Shown: positions 25,702-34,173, counted from the first letter of the stretch. The stretch: 40,533 nt of DNA from Bacteroidales bacterium (GCA_017428035.1 JAFRRR010000111.1:1-40533), one strand, 5' to 3'. The notes: generated by a model from the sequence alone, not told the origin. Numbers and translations are program-made.

Positions 25702-27174
25702 ATGAAAAAACTCTTATTCATTACAGTTCTGCTGGCATTTGTTTGTTCATGCCAGGATCATTATGCCGATTTAAAGAGTCAGGTTGACAAATTGCAACAC
25801 GATTATGACGAATTGAACAACACTCTTTCTACAGCTATCTCAAAATCAATGACCGTGACTGTAACAGATGTTGAAGGCGGACACAAACTTACATTTAGCG
25901 ATGGCTCTTCCTTTGTTGTGAAGGATGGAGAACCCGGTGGTCCCGGTGCTCCCGGACTGCCCGGTTCTGATGCTACCGTAGATATTAAAGAAACAGCCGA
26001 TGGCTATGTTTTCACAGTGGGCGATAAAACCTACACCATTCCTAAGACTACCGGTTTCTCTCTGATTCTTGATAAAGACGAGGCTGCTGTTTTCGGTGGA
26101 CAGAAAGTTACAGTCAACTATACTCTCACCGGTGCAGATGAGTCCACAAAAGTCTTTGTAGATGGTTCAAACGGCATCAAAGGCAGTGTTAACCCCGAGG
26201 CTGGAACTATTGTAATTACAGTGCCCATGAATGTTGCCAATGGTGACTTCGCTATCGTTACCGCTGTTTCCAACCAAACAGGTCAGAGTGCCAGCAAGTA
26301 CATCATTTTCAATGTTTCTGACACATTCACCGGAGAAGAGATGGTACTCGTTCCCGGTGGCACTTTCACAGTTGGCGAAGGTGCTGTTCATACCGATTCC
26401 GGTTCAAACACCTGGCAGTGCACTCTGCCTGACTACTATATAGCAAGGACTGAGGTTACACAGAAACTCTGGGCAGAAATAATGGGCGAAGCCTATCTGG
26501 CCGACCAGCTTTCTGACGGTCAGAAACCCGAAGGATATATTTGCTATCCTGTCGGTAAAGGCGACGATATAGCACAGCCCTACATCAACTGGTTCGATGC
26601 AATTATCTTCTCCAACAAACTCAGTATCGCTCGTGGATATGAACCCGTCTATACCGTTGATGGTGAAACCGATCCAGACAAATGGGACAAGTCCGGCAAC
26701 TGGGAGACCAAGGTTGTGTGCGACTGGAACAAAGATGGTTTCCGTCTTCCCGCACTCCCCGAATGGGAATTTGCAGCCGGCGGTGGTCAGGTTCCTCTGC
26801 AGAAATTCCCCGGTACCGATAACTTTGAAGAACTCGGCCAGTATGGCAATATAGAAGGCGCTCTGCCCGGTGGGGCAACCGAAGGCCTTTTCCCTGTTGC
26901 CAAGAAGAAACCCAACAAGCTTGGAATCTATGATATGGCCGGCAATGCAACCGAATGGGTATGGGAACTCTGGTTTGAATATCCGGGCGGCTCAAGGACT
27001 TATTATAACGATGTAATTACATGGAACTACGGAGCAAGACAGGCTGTCAAGAGAGGAGGAACCATCTGGAACTGGGGCGGTCAGGTTTACTACACCACTT
27101 CCAACTGGAGAGATCCTCTGAATGACCACAACTGGCCTTGCGGCATGCGTCTGGCCCGTACTTGCAAAGACTAA
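25702..27174 (+). CDS. Surface lipoprotein: coiled-coil/collagen-like stalk plus SUMF1/FGE-like domain
   Basis: Start 25702 gives 490 residues with a textbook lipoprotein signal (MKKLLFITVLLAFVCSC); an in-frame ATG at 25696 would add two residues. A short coiled coil (~20-50, DLKSQVDKLQHDYDELNNTL) is followed by a DUF4988-like beta segment and a collagen-like GPGAPGLPG stretch near 80-92. Next is a beta domain (~110-205), then a SUMF1-like domain (~210-490). That domain is nearly identical in pattern to the previous gene's (TLPDYYIARTEVTQKLWAEIMG, FRLPALPEWEFAAGGG, DHNWPCGMRLART). It also lacks the FGE cysteine pair. The acidic residue after the lipid Cys suggests surface exposure. It likely binds the PUL glycan or a partner. 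Confidence 0.85.
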   Translation: MKKLLFITVLLAFVCSCQDHYADLKSQVDKLQHDYDELNNTLSTAISKSMTVTVTDVEGGHKLTFSDGSSFVVKDGEPGGPGAPGLPGSDATVDIKETADGYVFTVGDKTYTIPKTTGFSLILDKDEAAVFGGQKVTVNYTLTGADESTKVFVDGSNGIKGSVNPEAGTIVITVPMNVANGDFAIVTAVSNQTGQSASKYIIFNVSDTFTGEEMVLVPGGTFTVGEGAVHTDSGSNTWQCTLPDYYIARTEVTQKLWAEIMGEAYLADQLSDGQKPEGYICYPVGKGDDIAQPYINWFDAIIFSNKLSIARGYEPVYTVDGETDPDKWDKSGNWETKVVCDWNKDGFRLPALPEWEFAAGGGQVPLQKFPGTDNFEELGQYGNIEGALPGGATEGLFPVAKKKPNKLGIYDMAGNATEWVWELWFEYPGGSRTYYNDVITWNYGARQAVKRGGTIWNWGGQVYYTTSNWRDPLNDHNWPCGMRLARTCKD

Positions 27175-27175
27175 T

Positions 27176-29119
27176 ATGAAACGGACACTTGCTTTCGCGG
27201 CTGTTGCACTGCTCTGCTGCTGTTGTTCAAAGACTTCTGTCCTTTCTCCGGACGGGACTGTCGAGGCTTGTTTCAAAAACTCCCAAGACGGTGGTGCTTC
27301 ATTGGAAATAACCGTAGATGGAGAGAAACTGCTTGACATCGCAGAGATAGGATTATATGGTGATAACTTGGAATCTACTCTGTCTCTCAGAGGGTCTTCT
27401 ACATTCAGCAAACACGAAACGCTACGCCCTGTAGTATGGCAAAAATCAGAGGTTATCAATAATGATTATAACGGCCTTCTGCTCAAGTTTAATTCGGGTA
27501 GAAAACTGGAAGTCAGAGCCTTTGACAACGGCATTGCATATAGATGGGTCGTAGAGTGCAACAACCGCTGGCAAGTTGATTCAGAAACAGCTAAATTCAT
27601 CTTCGGTGGGGATGCTATGATCTGGTATCCCCACGAAGATAGTTTCTACTCTGCAAACGAACAGAAATTCTCTTTGATGACTTTGGATGAACTTGGAGCC
27701 GGAAAACTGGCCAGTTTGCCGACCCTGTTCTCCCTAGGTGATACAAAGGTACTCATCACCGAATCCGATCTGCTTGACTACGCCGGAATGTGGCTTGAGA
27801 GCGCAGACGGAGGTGTGATGAGTGCAATTTTCCCCCACTATCCTAAAACTCTTGAAAAGAGCGGTGACCGGGATGAGTTTGTAAGAGAGCGGGAGAATTA
27901 TATCGCTCTATTTGACGGGAGCGTGTCTTTCCCCTGGAGAGTGATTGAAATAGCAAGAGAGGACAAGGATCTTCTGGCAAATACCTTGGTTTATCAACTT
28001 GCTACCCCGTCTCAAGGGGATTTCTCCTGGGTTAAGCCTGGCAAGGCCCAATGGGACTGGTGGAACGATTGGAATCTCACGGGAGTAGACTTTGCGCCCG
28101 GAGTAAATACTGAGACTTACCGATACTACATAGACTTTGCTTCGGCAAACGGGATTGAGTATGTAGTATTGGACGAGGGCTGGTCCCTACGGGACAGCCT
28201 GCTGAATATCAATCCCGATGTTGACGTCCCCTGGTTGATAGAATATGCTGCAGGGAAGAACGTAAAGATTGTTCTCTGGTGCACATGGTTAAGACTGGAC
28301 ACCTGTCTGGAGGAAGCATTTTCCCAGTTTGAACAATGGGGTGCAGCTGCTGCCAAGGTGGATTTCATGTCCAGAGACGATCAACCGATGATTCAATATT
28401 ACACACGGGTGGCAGAATGTGCCGCCAAACATCACTTACTGGTGGATTTTCACGGCTGCTGCAAGCCGGCCGGCCTCTATCACACATGGCCGAATGTCAT
28501 TTCCTTTGAGGGCGTATATGGCTTGGAGCAAAGCAAGGGAGATCAGAGCAAAACAATTGGACCGGATCACAATGTCATACTCCCCTTTACAAGAATGGTA
28601 GCAGGCCCGATGGATTATACGCCCGGTTCCGTACGCAACGCTCATAAAGAGCAGTGGGTGCCGGACTATCATTCTCCGATGGGCATGGGCACAAGATGCC
28701 ACCATCTGGCGATGTATGTCATTTATGAAAGCCCTCTCCAGATGATGTGTGACTCCCCCAGCCACTATTTGGAAGAGCCCGAGAGTCTTGAGGCCATTAA
28801 AGCCATCCCCACCGTATGGAGGCAATCTGTACCACTCGAGTCAAAGGTTGGGGAATATGTTATGATGGCTCGGGAAGCTGAAGACGGGACCTGGTTCATT
28901 GGCGGCATGACCAACTCAGATGCAAGAAAGAAAACCATCTCCCTTGCTTTCTTGCCTGAAGGAGAGTATCTTGCAACAGAATATGCCGACGGCCCCGAAT
29001 CTGACACTGATGCAAACGAATTCACCGTTAGAGAACAACTCGTGACTCGCGAGTCCTCTCTTGACATTGACATGCATTCGGAAGGCGGTTGTCTGATCAT
29101 CATAAAGGAAAAGAAATGA
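27176..29119 (+). CDS. GH97 glycoside hydrolase, retaining (alpha-galactosidase-like) subtype
   Basis: Start 27176, one base after the previous stop, gives 647 residues with signal LLCCCCSK. GH97 features: an N-terminal beta-sandwich (DGTVEACFKN...YNGLLLKFNSGRKLEVRAFDNGIAYRW), a (beta/alpha)8 barrel (WDWWNDWNLTGVDF, YVVLDEGWS, VKIVLWCTW) and a C-terminal beta domain. KVDF places Asp396 where retaining GH97 enzymes have their nucleophile. DFHGCCKPAG has Gly427 where inverting SusB-type alpha-glucosidases have the Glu base (HEAVRPTG). This points to a retaining alpha-galactosidase-like enzyme. The residues after the Cys are not acidic, so a periplasmic site is likely. It overlaps the GH92 gene (ATGA). 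Confidence 0.92.
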   Translation: MKRTLAFAAVALLCCCCSKTSVLSPDGTVEACFKNSQDGGASLEITVDGEKLLDIAEIGLYGDNLESTLSLRGSSTFSKHETLRPVVWQKSEVINNDYNGLLLKFNSGRKLEVRAFDNGIAYRWVVECNNRWQVDSETAKFIFGGDAMIWYPHEDSFYSANEQKFSLMTLDELGAGKLASLPTLFSLGDTKVLITESDLLDYAGMWLESADGGVMSAIFPHYPKTLEKSGDRDEFVRERENYIALFDGSVSFPWRVIEIAREDKDLLANTLVYQLATPSQGDFSWVKPGKAQWDWWNDWNLTGVDFAPGVNTETYRYYIDFASANGIEYVVLDEGWSLRDSLLNINPDVDVPWLIEYAAGKNVKIVLWCTWLRLDTCLEEAFSQFEQWGAAAAKVDFMSRDDQPMIQYYTRVAECAAKHHLLVDFHGCCKPAGLYHTWPNVISFEGVYGLEQSKGDQSKTIGPDHNVILPFTRMVAGPMDYTPGSVRNAHKEQWVPDYHSPMGMGTRCHHLAMYVIYESPLQMMCDSPSHYLEEPESLEAIKAIPTVWRQSVPLESKVGEYVMMAREAEDGTWFIGGMTNSDARKKTISLAFLPEGEYLATEYADGPESDTDANEFTVREQLVTRESSLDIDMHSEGGCLIIIKEKK

Positions 29120-31245
29120 AACGAATATTGTACACTTCATTGGCCATCCTTCTGCTGGCTGCTTGCAATGAGCAGGATTATACGAAATATGTTAATGTCT
29201 TTGCCGGAGCTGCCGATCTAGGACATTGTATGCCTTGTGCCTGTCGCTCCATGGGCATGATAAAGGTTGGCCCGGAGAGCGGAAACTGGAGTTGGGACTA
29301 TACCGGCGGATATCAATACAAGGATAGCACGTTAAATGGATTCTCTCAAAACAGAATAAACGGCACCGGGTGCCCCGACCTTGGTGACTTGCTGATGTTT
29401 CCATTCTGCGGTGATTGGAATGCCCCCGAATACAAAAGTCGATTTGGAAAAGCCAATGAAAAGGGAGAGCCTGGATACTATAGTGTTTATCTGGACGATT
29501 CTCGGGTCTTTGCTGAAATGACGGCAACACCTCATGTGTCAATACAGAGATATAGGTTTGATGACCCCGCACAAGCGAATCTGATGATAGATTTCCAAAG
29601 TGGCATCGTGGGCGATGAGAATACAATGCACCATAAAATCAAAGCATGTGAGCAAAACTTCATAGATCCCTATCATATCACCGGCAATGCACGTACCGTG
29701 ATGTGGGTGGACCGTTGGTATTATTATGAGATAGAATTTGATGCCCCCTACACCATTAAGGAGCAGTTACCCTTTAGGCGAGATGATGAATTGGCTCCTA
29801 GATATGTGCTGTCATTTGAGATTCCCAAGGGGAATACCCTGACTGTTAAAGCATCCATCTCACGCAACAGTATCGAAGCCGCACATAACAACATTGCTCT
29901 GGAACTTCCCGGCTGGAATCTAGATAGTCTGAGGACCGTTTCTCACGACGAATGGAATGAGATCCTCAGTCGTATTAAGGTTAAAGGAAACCGCGAGCAG
30001 AAGAATCTTTTCTACAGCTCTATGTATCGGCTGTTTGTCCATCCCGACAACGTTGGCGATGCCGGGCAGCCGGTTCGTTATTCAACCTTGTCACTCTGGG
30101 ATACTTACCGTGCGGCCCATCCCCTTTACACTTTGGTCGCACCTGAACGAGTCGATGATTTTGTAAACTCCATGATAGCTCAGTTTGACGATTATGGGCA
30201 ATTGCCGATATGGTCATTGTGGGGACAGGAGAACTGGTGCATGATCGGAAACCACTCCGTTCCTGTTATTGTAGATGCTTATCTCAAGGGCTTTCGGGGC
30301 TTTGATGTAGAAAAGGCGTACTATGCTATCAAGACCTCGCTTACCACGCCTCTTCCCAAATCTGACTGGACACAATATGACAAGTACGGCTATTTCCCTT
30401 TTGACATGACAGTTAACGAGAGTGTCTCCAGAACCCTTGAGTGCTGCTATGACGACTGGTGTGCCGCCCAGATGGCCAAGGCGTTGGGCAAAGAGGATGA
30501 TTACAACTTCTTTATCAACCGTTCCACCTTTTACAAAAACCTGTTCGACCCTTCGACCGGCCTGATGCGCGCCAAAGACTCCGAAGGGAATTGGCGGGAA
30601 CCTTTCGACGTCTTCACTCCCTCTCACGACAGCACCTGTGGAGGAGACTATACCGAAGGCAATGCTTGGCAATATACCTGGCATGTCCAACACGATGTAC
30701 AAGGGCTGATTGATCTTTATGGAGGAGCCGAGCCCTTCTTAACCAAACTTGATTCACTCTTCATCCTGGAACACGAAATGACCAATGAAGGGTTTGTCAA
30801 AGACGTCAGCGGACTCATAGGGCAATACGCTCATGGCAATGAGCCCAGCCACCATGTTGCCTATCTGTACACCCTGGCAGGTAAACCCCATCGGACAGAA
30901 GAGATGGTGAGCACAATCTGCAAGACTCAATACAAAGATGGCGTTGACGGCCTTTGTGGTAATGACGATTGTGGACAGATGTCCGCTTGGTACATTTTCT
31001 CCGTTATGGGATTCTATCCTGTAAACCCTTGCGGTGGAGAATTCATACTCGGTGCTCCTCAACTGCCTGAAGCGGAATTGCAGTTGCCGGACGGAAAGAC
31101 GTTCACGATTGTTGCCAAGAATTATTCTCCCAACAATATCCATGTCGACCATGTTGAATTAAACGGCGTTCGCCTTGATGCGCCAATCATTCATTACGAG
31201 GATATTATGTGTGGAGGTACCCTTACTTTCTACATGACGGAATAA
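29116..31245 (+). CDS. GH92 family exo-alpha-mannosidase-like enzyme
   Basis: Start 29116 gives 709 residues with lipoprotein signal LLLAAC (Cys17). GH92 enzymes are Ca2+-dependent inverting exo-alpha-mannosidases with an N-terminal beta-sandwich and an (alpha/alpha)6 barrel. Visible family motifs: WDYTGGYQYKDSTLNGFS, NGTGCPDLGD, YTEGNAWQYTW (E514, expected general acid region), GYAHGNEPSHH-like segment and GNDDCGQMSAWYIFSVMGFYPVNP (D617/D618, expected base and Ca2+ region). The opening motif is atypical: GHCMPCACRSMGM instead of the common GHTxPGAxxPFGM, so linkage preference may differ. It lies between GH97 and the beta-helix enzyme gene, 1 base before the latter. Confidence 0.9.
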   Translation: MKRILYTSLAILLLAACNEQDYTKYVNVFAGAADLGHCMPCACRSMGMIKVGPESGNWSWDYTGGYQYKDSTLNGFSQNRINGTGCPDLGDLLMFPFCGDWNAPEYKSRFGKANEKGEPGYYSVYLDDSRVFAEMTATPHVSIQRYRFDDPAQANLMIDFQSGIVGDENTMHHKIKACEQNFIDPYHITGNARTVMWVDRWYYYEIEFDAPYTIKEQLPFRRDDELAPRYVLSFEIPKGNTLTVKASISRNSIEAAHNNIALELPGWNLDSLRTVSHDEWNEILSRIKVKGNREQKNLFYSSMYRLFVHPDNVGDAGQPVRYSTLSLWDTYRAAHPLYTLVAPERVDDFVNSMIAQFDDYGQLPIWSLWGQENWCMIGNHSVPVIVDAYLKGFRGFDVEKAYYAIKTSLTTPLPKSDWTQYDKYGYFPFDMTVNESVSRTLECCYDDWCAAQMAKALGKEDDYNFFINRSTFYKNLFDPSTGLMRAKDSEGNWREPFDVFTPSHDSTCGGDYTEGNAWQYTWHVQHDVQGLIDLYGGAEPFLTKLDSLFILEHEMTNEGFVKDVSGLIGQYAHGNEPSHHVAYLYTLAGKPHRTEEMVSTICKTQYKDGVDGLCGNDDCGQMSAWYIFSVMGFYPVNPCGGEFILGAPQLPEAELQLPDGKTFTIVAKNYSPNNIHVDHVELNGVRLDAPIIHYEDIMCGGTLTFYMTE

Positions 31246-31246
31246 T

Positions 31247-33313
31247 ATGAAAAAGCTAAACATATTCTTTATTACAGTTCTCGCCTTACTGACTCTTCTC
31301 TCTGCTTCAAACTGCAACGGGAACAACACGAATCCTGACGATCCGGATGACCCCATAGACAACCCGGATCCGGTAAAGCCACCCGTTCCGGTCATTGAAG
31401 ACGGAACCGTGAAGCTTTACCCTGCTCCCACAAGTCTGCCGTCAAACGTTCAAGGAGTCAGACACAGTGTCTCTGTTGCTGGGCAAGATTGCTTTGTATA
31501 TCGCACAGAAGCGACTGGCGGAGGCAAGGAGTATGGTCAAGTTTTTCCTGAATATGTATACTTTGACTTTGAAAAAGAGGGCCGTATAACAATTGATGTT
31601 ACAGCCAACTACGATCTGTCTACAGTTGAAATCCTTCCATCCCGCTTCGGTATAACACCTGTTGTTTCCGGTAGGAAAATTTCATTTGAGATAAGCAAAC
31701 CCGGGCAGTATTTCGTCAAAACCAATGGCGACCACACTAACGGGAATACGTCAAACTTCAATTTGTACATATTTGCCAATCCCAAGGAAACCGATATCCC
31801 GGACAAGAACGATCCCAACGTAGTCTGGTTCTCTCCTGCCGTTTATTCCCACAAAGAGTATCACCTGGAAAGCGGCAAAACCTATTATCTTGAAGGCGGT
31901 GCATTCCTGTATGGACGATTTTATGCCAACGCGGCAAGCGATATCCGTATCTGCGGACGAGGCACGCTATGTGGTGAATTCCTCACCGATATGGGCGACC
32001 CCGGTCGTACAATCTGTTTCAAGAATGGCTGTAACCATATTACCTTGGAAGGTATCAATATAATGCACGCCAAGGTTTGGCAAGTGGCTTTCTACCAATC
32101 CACAAACATCCACGTAAACAACGTCCATACTATCTCCCATGGTCAAAGTTCAGACGGTTGCGACATTACCGGATGCCAGCATGTTTTGGTTGAGAATTCT
32201 TTCTTTAGAGGGCACGATGACATTCTGGCCGTGAAATCCATCGTATGGGGAGAGGGCACGCCTATGGATTGCCAGGATGTCACTTTCAAGAATTGCGTGA
32301 TATGGTCCGATTCATCGAACCCAATGACGATAGGTTACGAGACCGCACAGAATGTGAAGGATATAACATATGAAACAATTGACGTGCTTAGCATGTCAAT
32401 GCCTCCTGTCTGGCAGCTTGAGGCCGTGATGGCTATCGAGCCTCACGGTATGAACGGAACTGTGGGTAATGTGGATGACGTAACATACAAAGACATCAGA
32501 GTTGATTTGTCTGTTCCACAGAATTCTCTTTTCAGATTATCTGTAGATAATGGCGGAAACATCAGGAATATCCTTTTCGAAGATATTTTCGTCAATTATA
32601 GCGGAACCCTTGGTGGACTGCTGCAGGGTAGTGGTGATTATCTGGTATCCGATGTCACTTTCCGCAACGTACGAAACAGTGATGGGGCACAGCTGTCTCT
32701 GGATAAGATCTATAAAAACGAGAAGGTTGGCAAAGTAACGCTGGAGCCCAATGTGGCAGAAAGCACCATTGTTGGTGAGACCTGGGACTATTCTACAGAA
32801 TTCGGAGGATATGGCTTCAGACAGGGCACCAACAACTGGTACTATAAATGGATTGATGCCTCAGGCAATCTGAAAGATATGACTTACGGCAATGATTACA
32901 GATGGTATAAAGACGGCGAATGCTTTATCCTTATTGACCGCACTGATACACCGTCGTATGGGACCAAGTACTCCTACTGGCCCAAATGGTCAGCCGGATT
33001 GTTGTCATCATCTTCTGCAAAGGCCGCGTTGGTTTGGAAGGCACCAGCTTCAGGCAAGATATCGGTGAATATGACTGCTAGAAAGTGGCAGAATGGCGGA
33101 GACGGCGTCATTGTTAACGTATGCAAAAACACCCTGGGTCCTTTCGCTGCGCTTGGGGTAGCTTCAGATAATAATGCATTCACCACAATGCGCGAAGCAA
33201 CCCGCGATGTATCAAAAGGTGACGAAATTCGCTTTATTTTCGATCCCAAGGCAAACACCTCCTGCGACTTTACCCAGATTGTCCCTGTAATAAAATACCT
33301 GGAGGTTCGGTAA
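31247..33313 (+). CDS. Right-handed beta-helix glycoside hydrolase (GH28/GH49-like) with C-terminal binding module
   Basis: The 688-residue protein has a signal ending near SASNC, a Pro/Asp linker (NPDDPDDPIDNPDP), an N-terminal beta domain (~50-190) as in GH49 dextranases, a pectin-lyase-type beta-helix (~195-520), and a C-terminal beta-sandwich (~530-688; FRQGTNNWYYKW, KAALVWKAPASGKISVNMTARK). Beta-helix catalytic signatures are SSDGCDI (D303) and GHDDILAVKS (D324/D325), matching the NTDG and GDD sites of GH28, then NPMTIGYE in place of the GHG motif. Whether it belongs to GH28, GH49 or a new family cannot be decided by eye. It is the last PUL gene. An abcF relic begins directly after its stop. 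Confidence 0.8.
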   Translation: MKKLNIFFITVLALLTLLSASNCNGNNTNPDDPDDPIDNPDPVKPPVPVIEDGTVKLYPAPTSLPSNVQGVRHSVSVAGQDCFVYRTEATGGGKEYGQVFPEYVYFDFEKEGRITIDVTANYDLSTVEILPSRFGITPVVSGRKISFEISKPGQYFVKTNGDHTNGNTSNFNLYIFANPKETDIPDKNDPNVVWFSPAVYSHKEYHLESGKTYYLEGGAFLYGRFYANAASDIRICGRGTLCGEFLTDMGDPGRTICFKNGCNHITLEGINIMHAKVWQVAFYQSTNIHVNNVHTISHGQSSDGCDITGCQHVLVENSFFRGHDDILAVKSIVWGEGTPMDCQDVTFKNCVIWSDSSNPMTIGYETAQNVKDITYETIDVLSMSMPPVWQLEAVMAIEPHGMNGTVGNVDDVTYKDIRVDLSVPQNSLFRLSVDNGGNIRNILFEDIFVNYSGTLGGLLQGSGDYLVSDVTFRNVRNSDGAQLSLDKIYKNEKVGKVTLEPNVAESTIVGETWDYSTEFGGYGFRQGTNNWYYKWIDASGNLKDMTYGNDYRWYKDGECFILIDRTDTPSYGTKYSYWPKWSAGLLSSSSAKAALVWKAPASGKISVNMTARKWQNGGDGVIVNVCKNTLGPFAALGVASDNNAFTTMREATRDVSKGDEIRFIFDPKANTSCDFTQIVPVIKYLEVR

Positions 33314-33319
33314 ATAATC

Positions 33320-33385
33320 CGTATCGAACAAATCATAGCCGACATCGAAACCAAAAAACTCCACTGGCATGAACTGTCGGAATAA
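33320..33385 (+). pseudogene. Relic of the 3' end of an ABC-F gene
   Basis: This 66-base stretch encodes 21 residues and a stop. It is clearly homologous to the last residues of the intact ABC-F protein: relic RIEQIIADIETKKLHWHEL versus EIEQIIADIDAKELRWIEL. At DNA level about 48 of 60 aligned bases match (from ATCGAACAAATC on), with 23 of the first 24 identical. There is no start or upstream coding region: similarity begins 6 bases after the PUL stop codon. It marks a recombination junction or an old duplicate of abcF destroyed by arrival of the PUL. Confidence 0.8.
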
Positions 33386-33444
33386 TTTGCAAATACATTA
33401 TATTGTATTACATTTGCAAGCAAATGTTAGAAAATGTAATACAA
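33385..33444 (+). promoter_or_regulatory. Autoregulatory promoter/operator of the toxin-antitoxin pair
   Basis: A full promoter, TTTG (33386-33389), 19 bases, TACATTTG (33409-33416), is embedded in palindromes. ATTTGCAAAT (33385-33394) overlaps the -33 box. ACATTTGC-AA-GCAAATGT (33410-33427) overlaps the -7 box. A perfect 13-bp inverted repeat TTGTATTACATTT / AAATGTAATACAA (33403-33415, 33432-33444) reaches the start codon. Such nested palindromes over both boxes are what an antitoxin dimer would use to repress its own operon. Confidence 0.75.
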
Positions 33445-33445
33445 A

Positions 33446-33751
33446 ATGGCTACAATTACAGTACGTGTTGACGATCAACTGAAATCAAATTTTGATTTGC
33501 TTTGTGACATGTTTGGTCTCAGCAACAGTGCGGCGCTTAATCTTTTTATGAAAGCAGTGGTGCGCGAGCGGAGAATCCCTTTCGAAATTAAAGCTGAGTC
33601 TGATGCCGAGGCCCGCATCCGGGGCTGGGAAGCTTTTCAGCGGATGCGCGAGTCCGTTAAAAACACTGACGCAGCAGATATGACACTTGATGATATTAAC
33701 AAGTTGATAAAAGAGGCGAGAGATGAGAAATCGAGTGTACGCAGTAATTGA
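33446..33751 (+). CDS. RelB/DinJ-type antitoxin
   Basis: The 101-residue protein starts with a ribbon-helix-helix DNA-binding domain typical of RelB/DinJ: ATITVRVDDQLKSNFDLLCDMFGLSNSAALNLFMKAVVRERRIPFEI (described here by its landmarks TITVRVDD, GLSNSAALNLF and RIPFEI, residues 3-48). The C-terminal half is charged and probably wraps the toxin. It is expected to neutralise the PIN protein and repress the operon through the upstream palindromes. Its last 29 bases overlap the toxin gene, which suggests translational coupling. RelB/DinJ antitoxins usually pair with RelE/YafQ toxins, so the PIN partner is a shuffled pairing. Confidence 0.88.
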   Translation: MATITVRVDDQLKSNFDLLCDMFGLSNSAALNLFMKAVVRERRIPFEIKAESDAEARIRGWEAFQRMRESVKNTDAADMTLDDINKLIKEARDEKSSVRSN

Positions 33752-34139
33752 TACCAATGTGTTAGTATCGGCACTGATTGCTAAAGATCAGGAATCCTAC
33801 CCCCTCAAAGTTCTGGACTACGCTTATTCCGGCAGGATTGTACCCCTTTTCAATGACGAAATCCTTGAAGAATATCAAGTTGTTTTAAAGAGGGATAAAT
33901 TCAATTTGTCTGCTGAAGACATATCTCAAGCTATTTCTACATTGGCTCGACTGGGCGAGAGCGCCACGCGGATATCCATTCACGAAGATTTTTTCCCCGA
34001 CGAATCAGACAGGAAGTTTTACGAAGTAATGATGAGTAGGGAGAATGCTTTTCTTATTACAGGAAACTGCAAGCATTATCCACACCAGCAGAATGTGGTG
34101 ACACCAAGAGAAATGGTTGAGATACTTGGAGTCCTATAG
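33723..34139 (+). CDS. PIN-domain toxin (COG1569-like ribonuclease)
   Basis: The 138-residue protein is a single PIN domain of the 'putative toxin, PIN family' group. Metal-binding acidic positions are visible: VIDTNVLVSAL (D10), NDEILEEY (E49/E50) and PDESDRKFYEVM (D96), followed by LITGNCKHYP (N115) and the terminal VVTPREMVEIL. PIN toxins cleave RNA with Mg2+. The start inside the antitoxin gene is the only one that keeps the DTN motif. Its target cannot be read. The pair sits between the PUL and the structured element, a common place for a module that stabilises accessory DNA. Confidence 0.88.
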   Translation: MRNRVYAVIDTNVLVSALIAKDQESYPLKVLDYAYSGRIVPLFNDEILEEYQVVLKRDKFNLSAEDISQAISTLARLGESATRISIHEDFFPDESDRKFYEVMMSRENAFLITGNCKHYPHQQNVVTPREMVEILGVL

Positions 34140-34173
34140 AGGGAGGGGAAGTGACGTCTGAAAGCTAAATGAC

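Noticed and set aside
24830-27174. Formylglycine-generating enzymes (sulfatase activators)
   Set aside because: The fold matches SUMF1, but the CxxxxC catalytic pair is absent and there is no sulfatase gene in the window.
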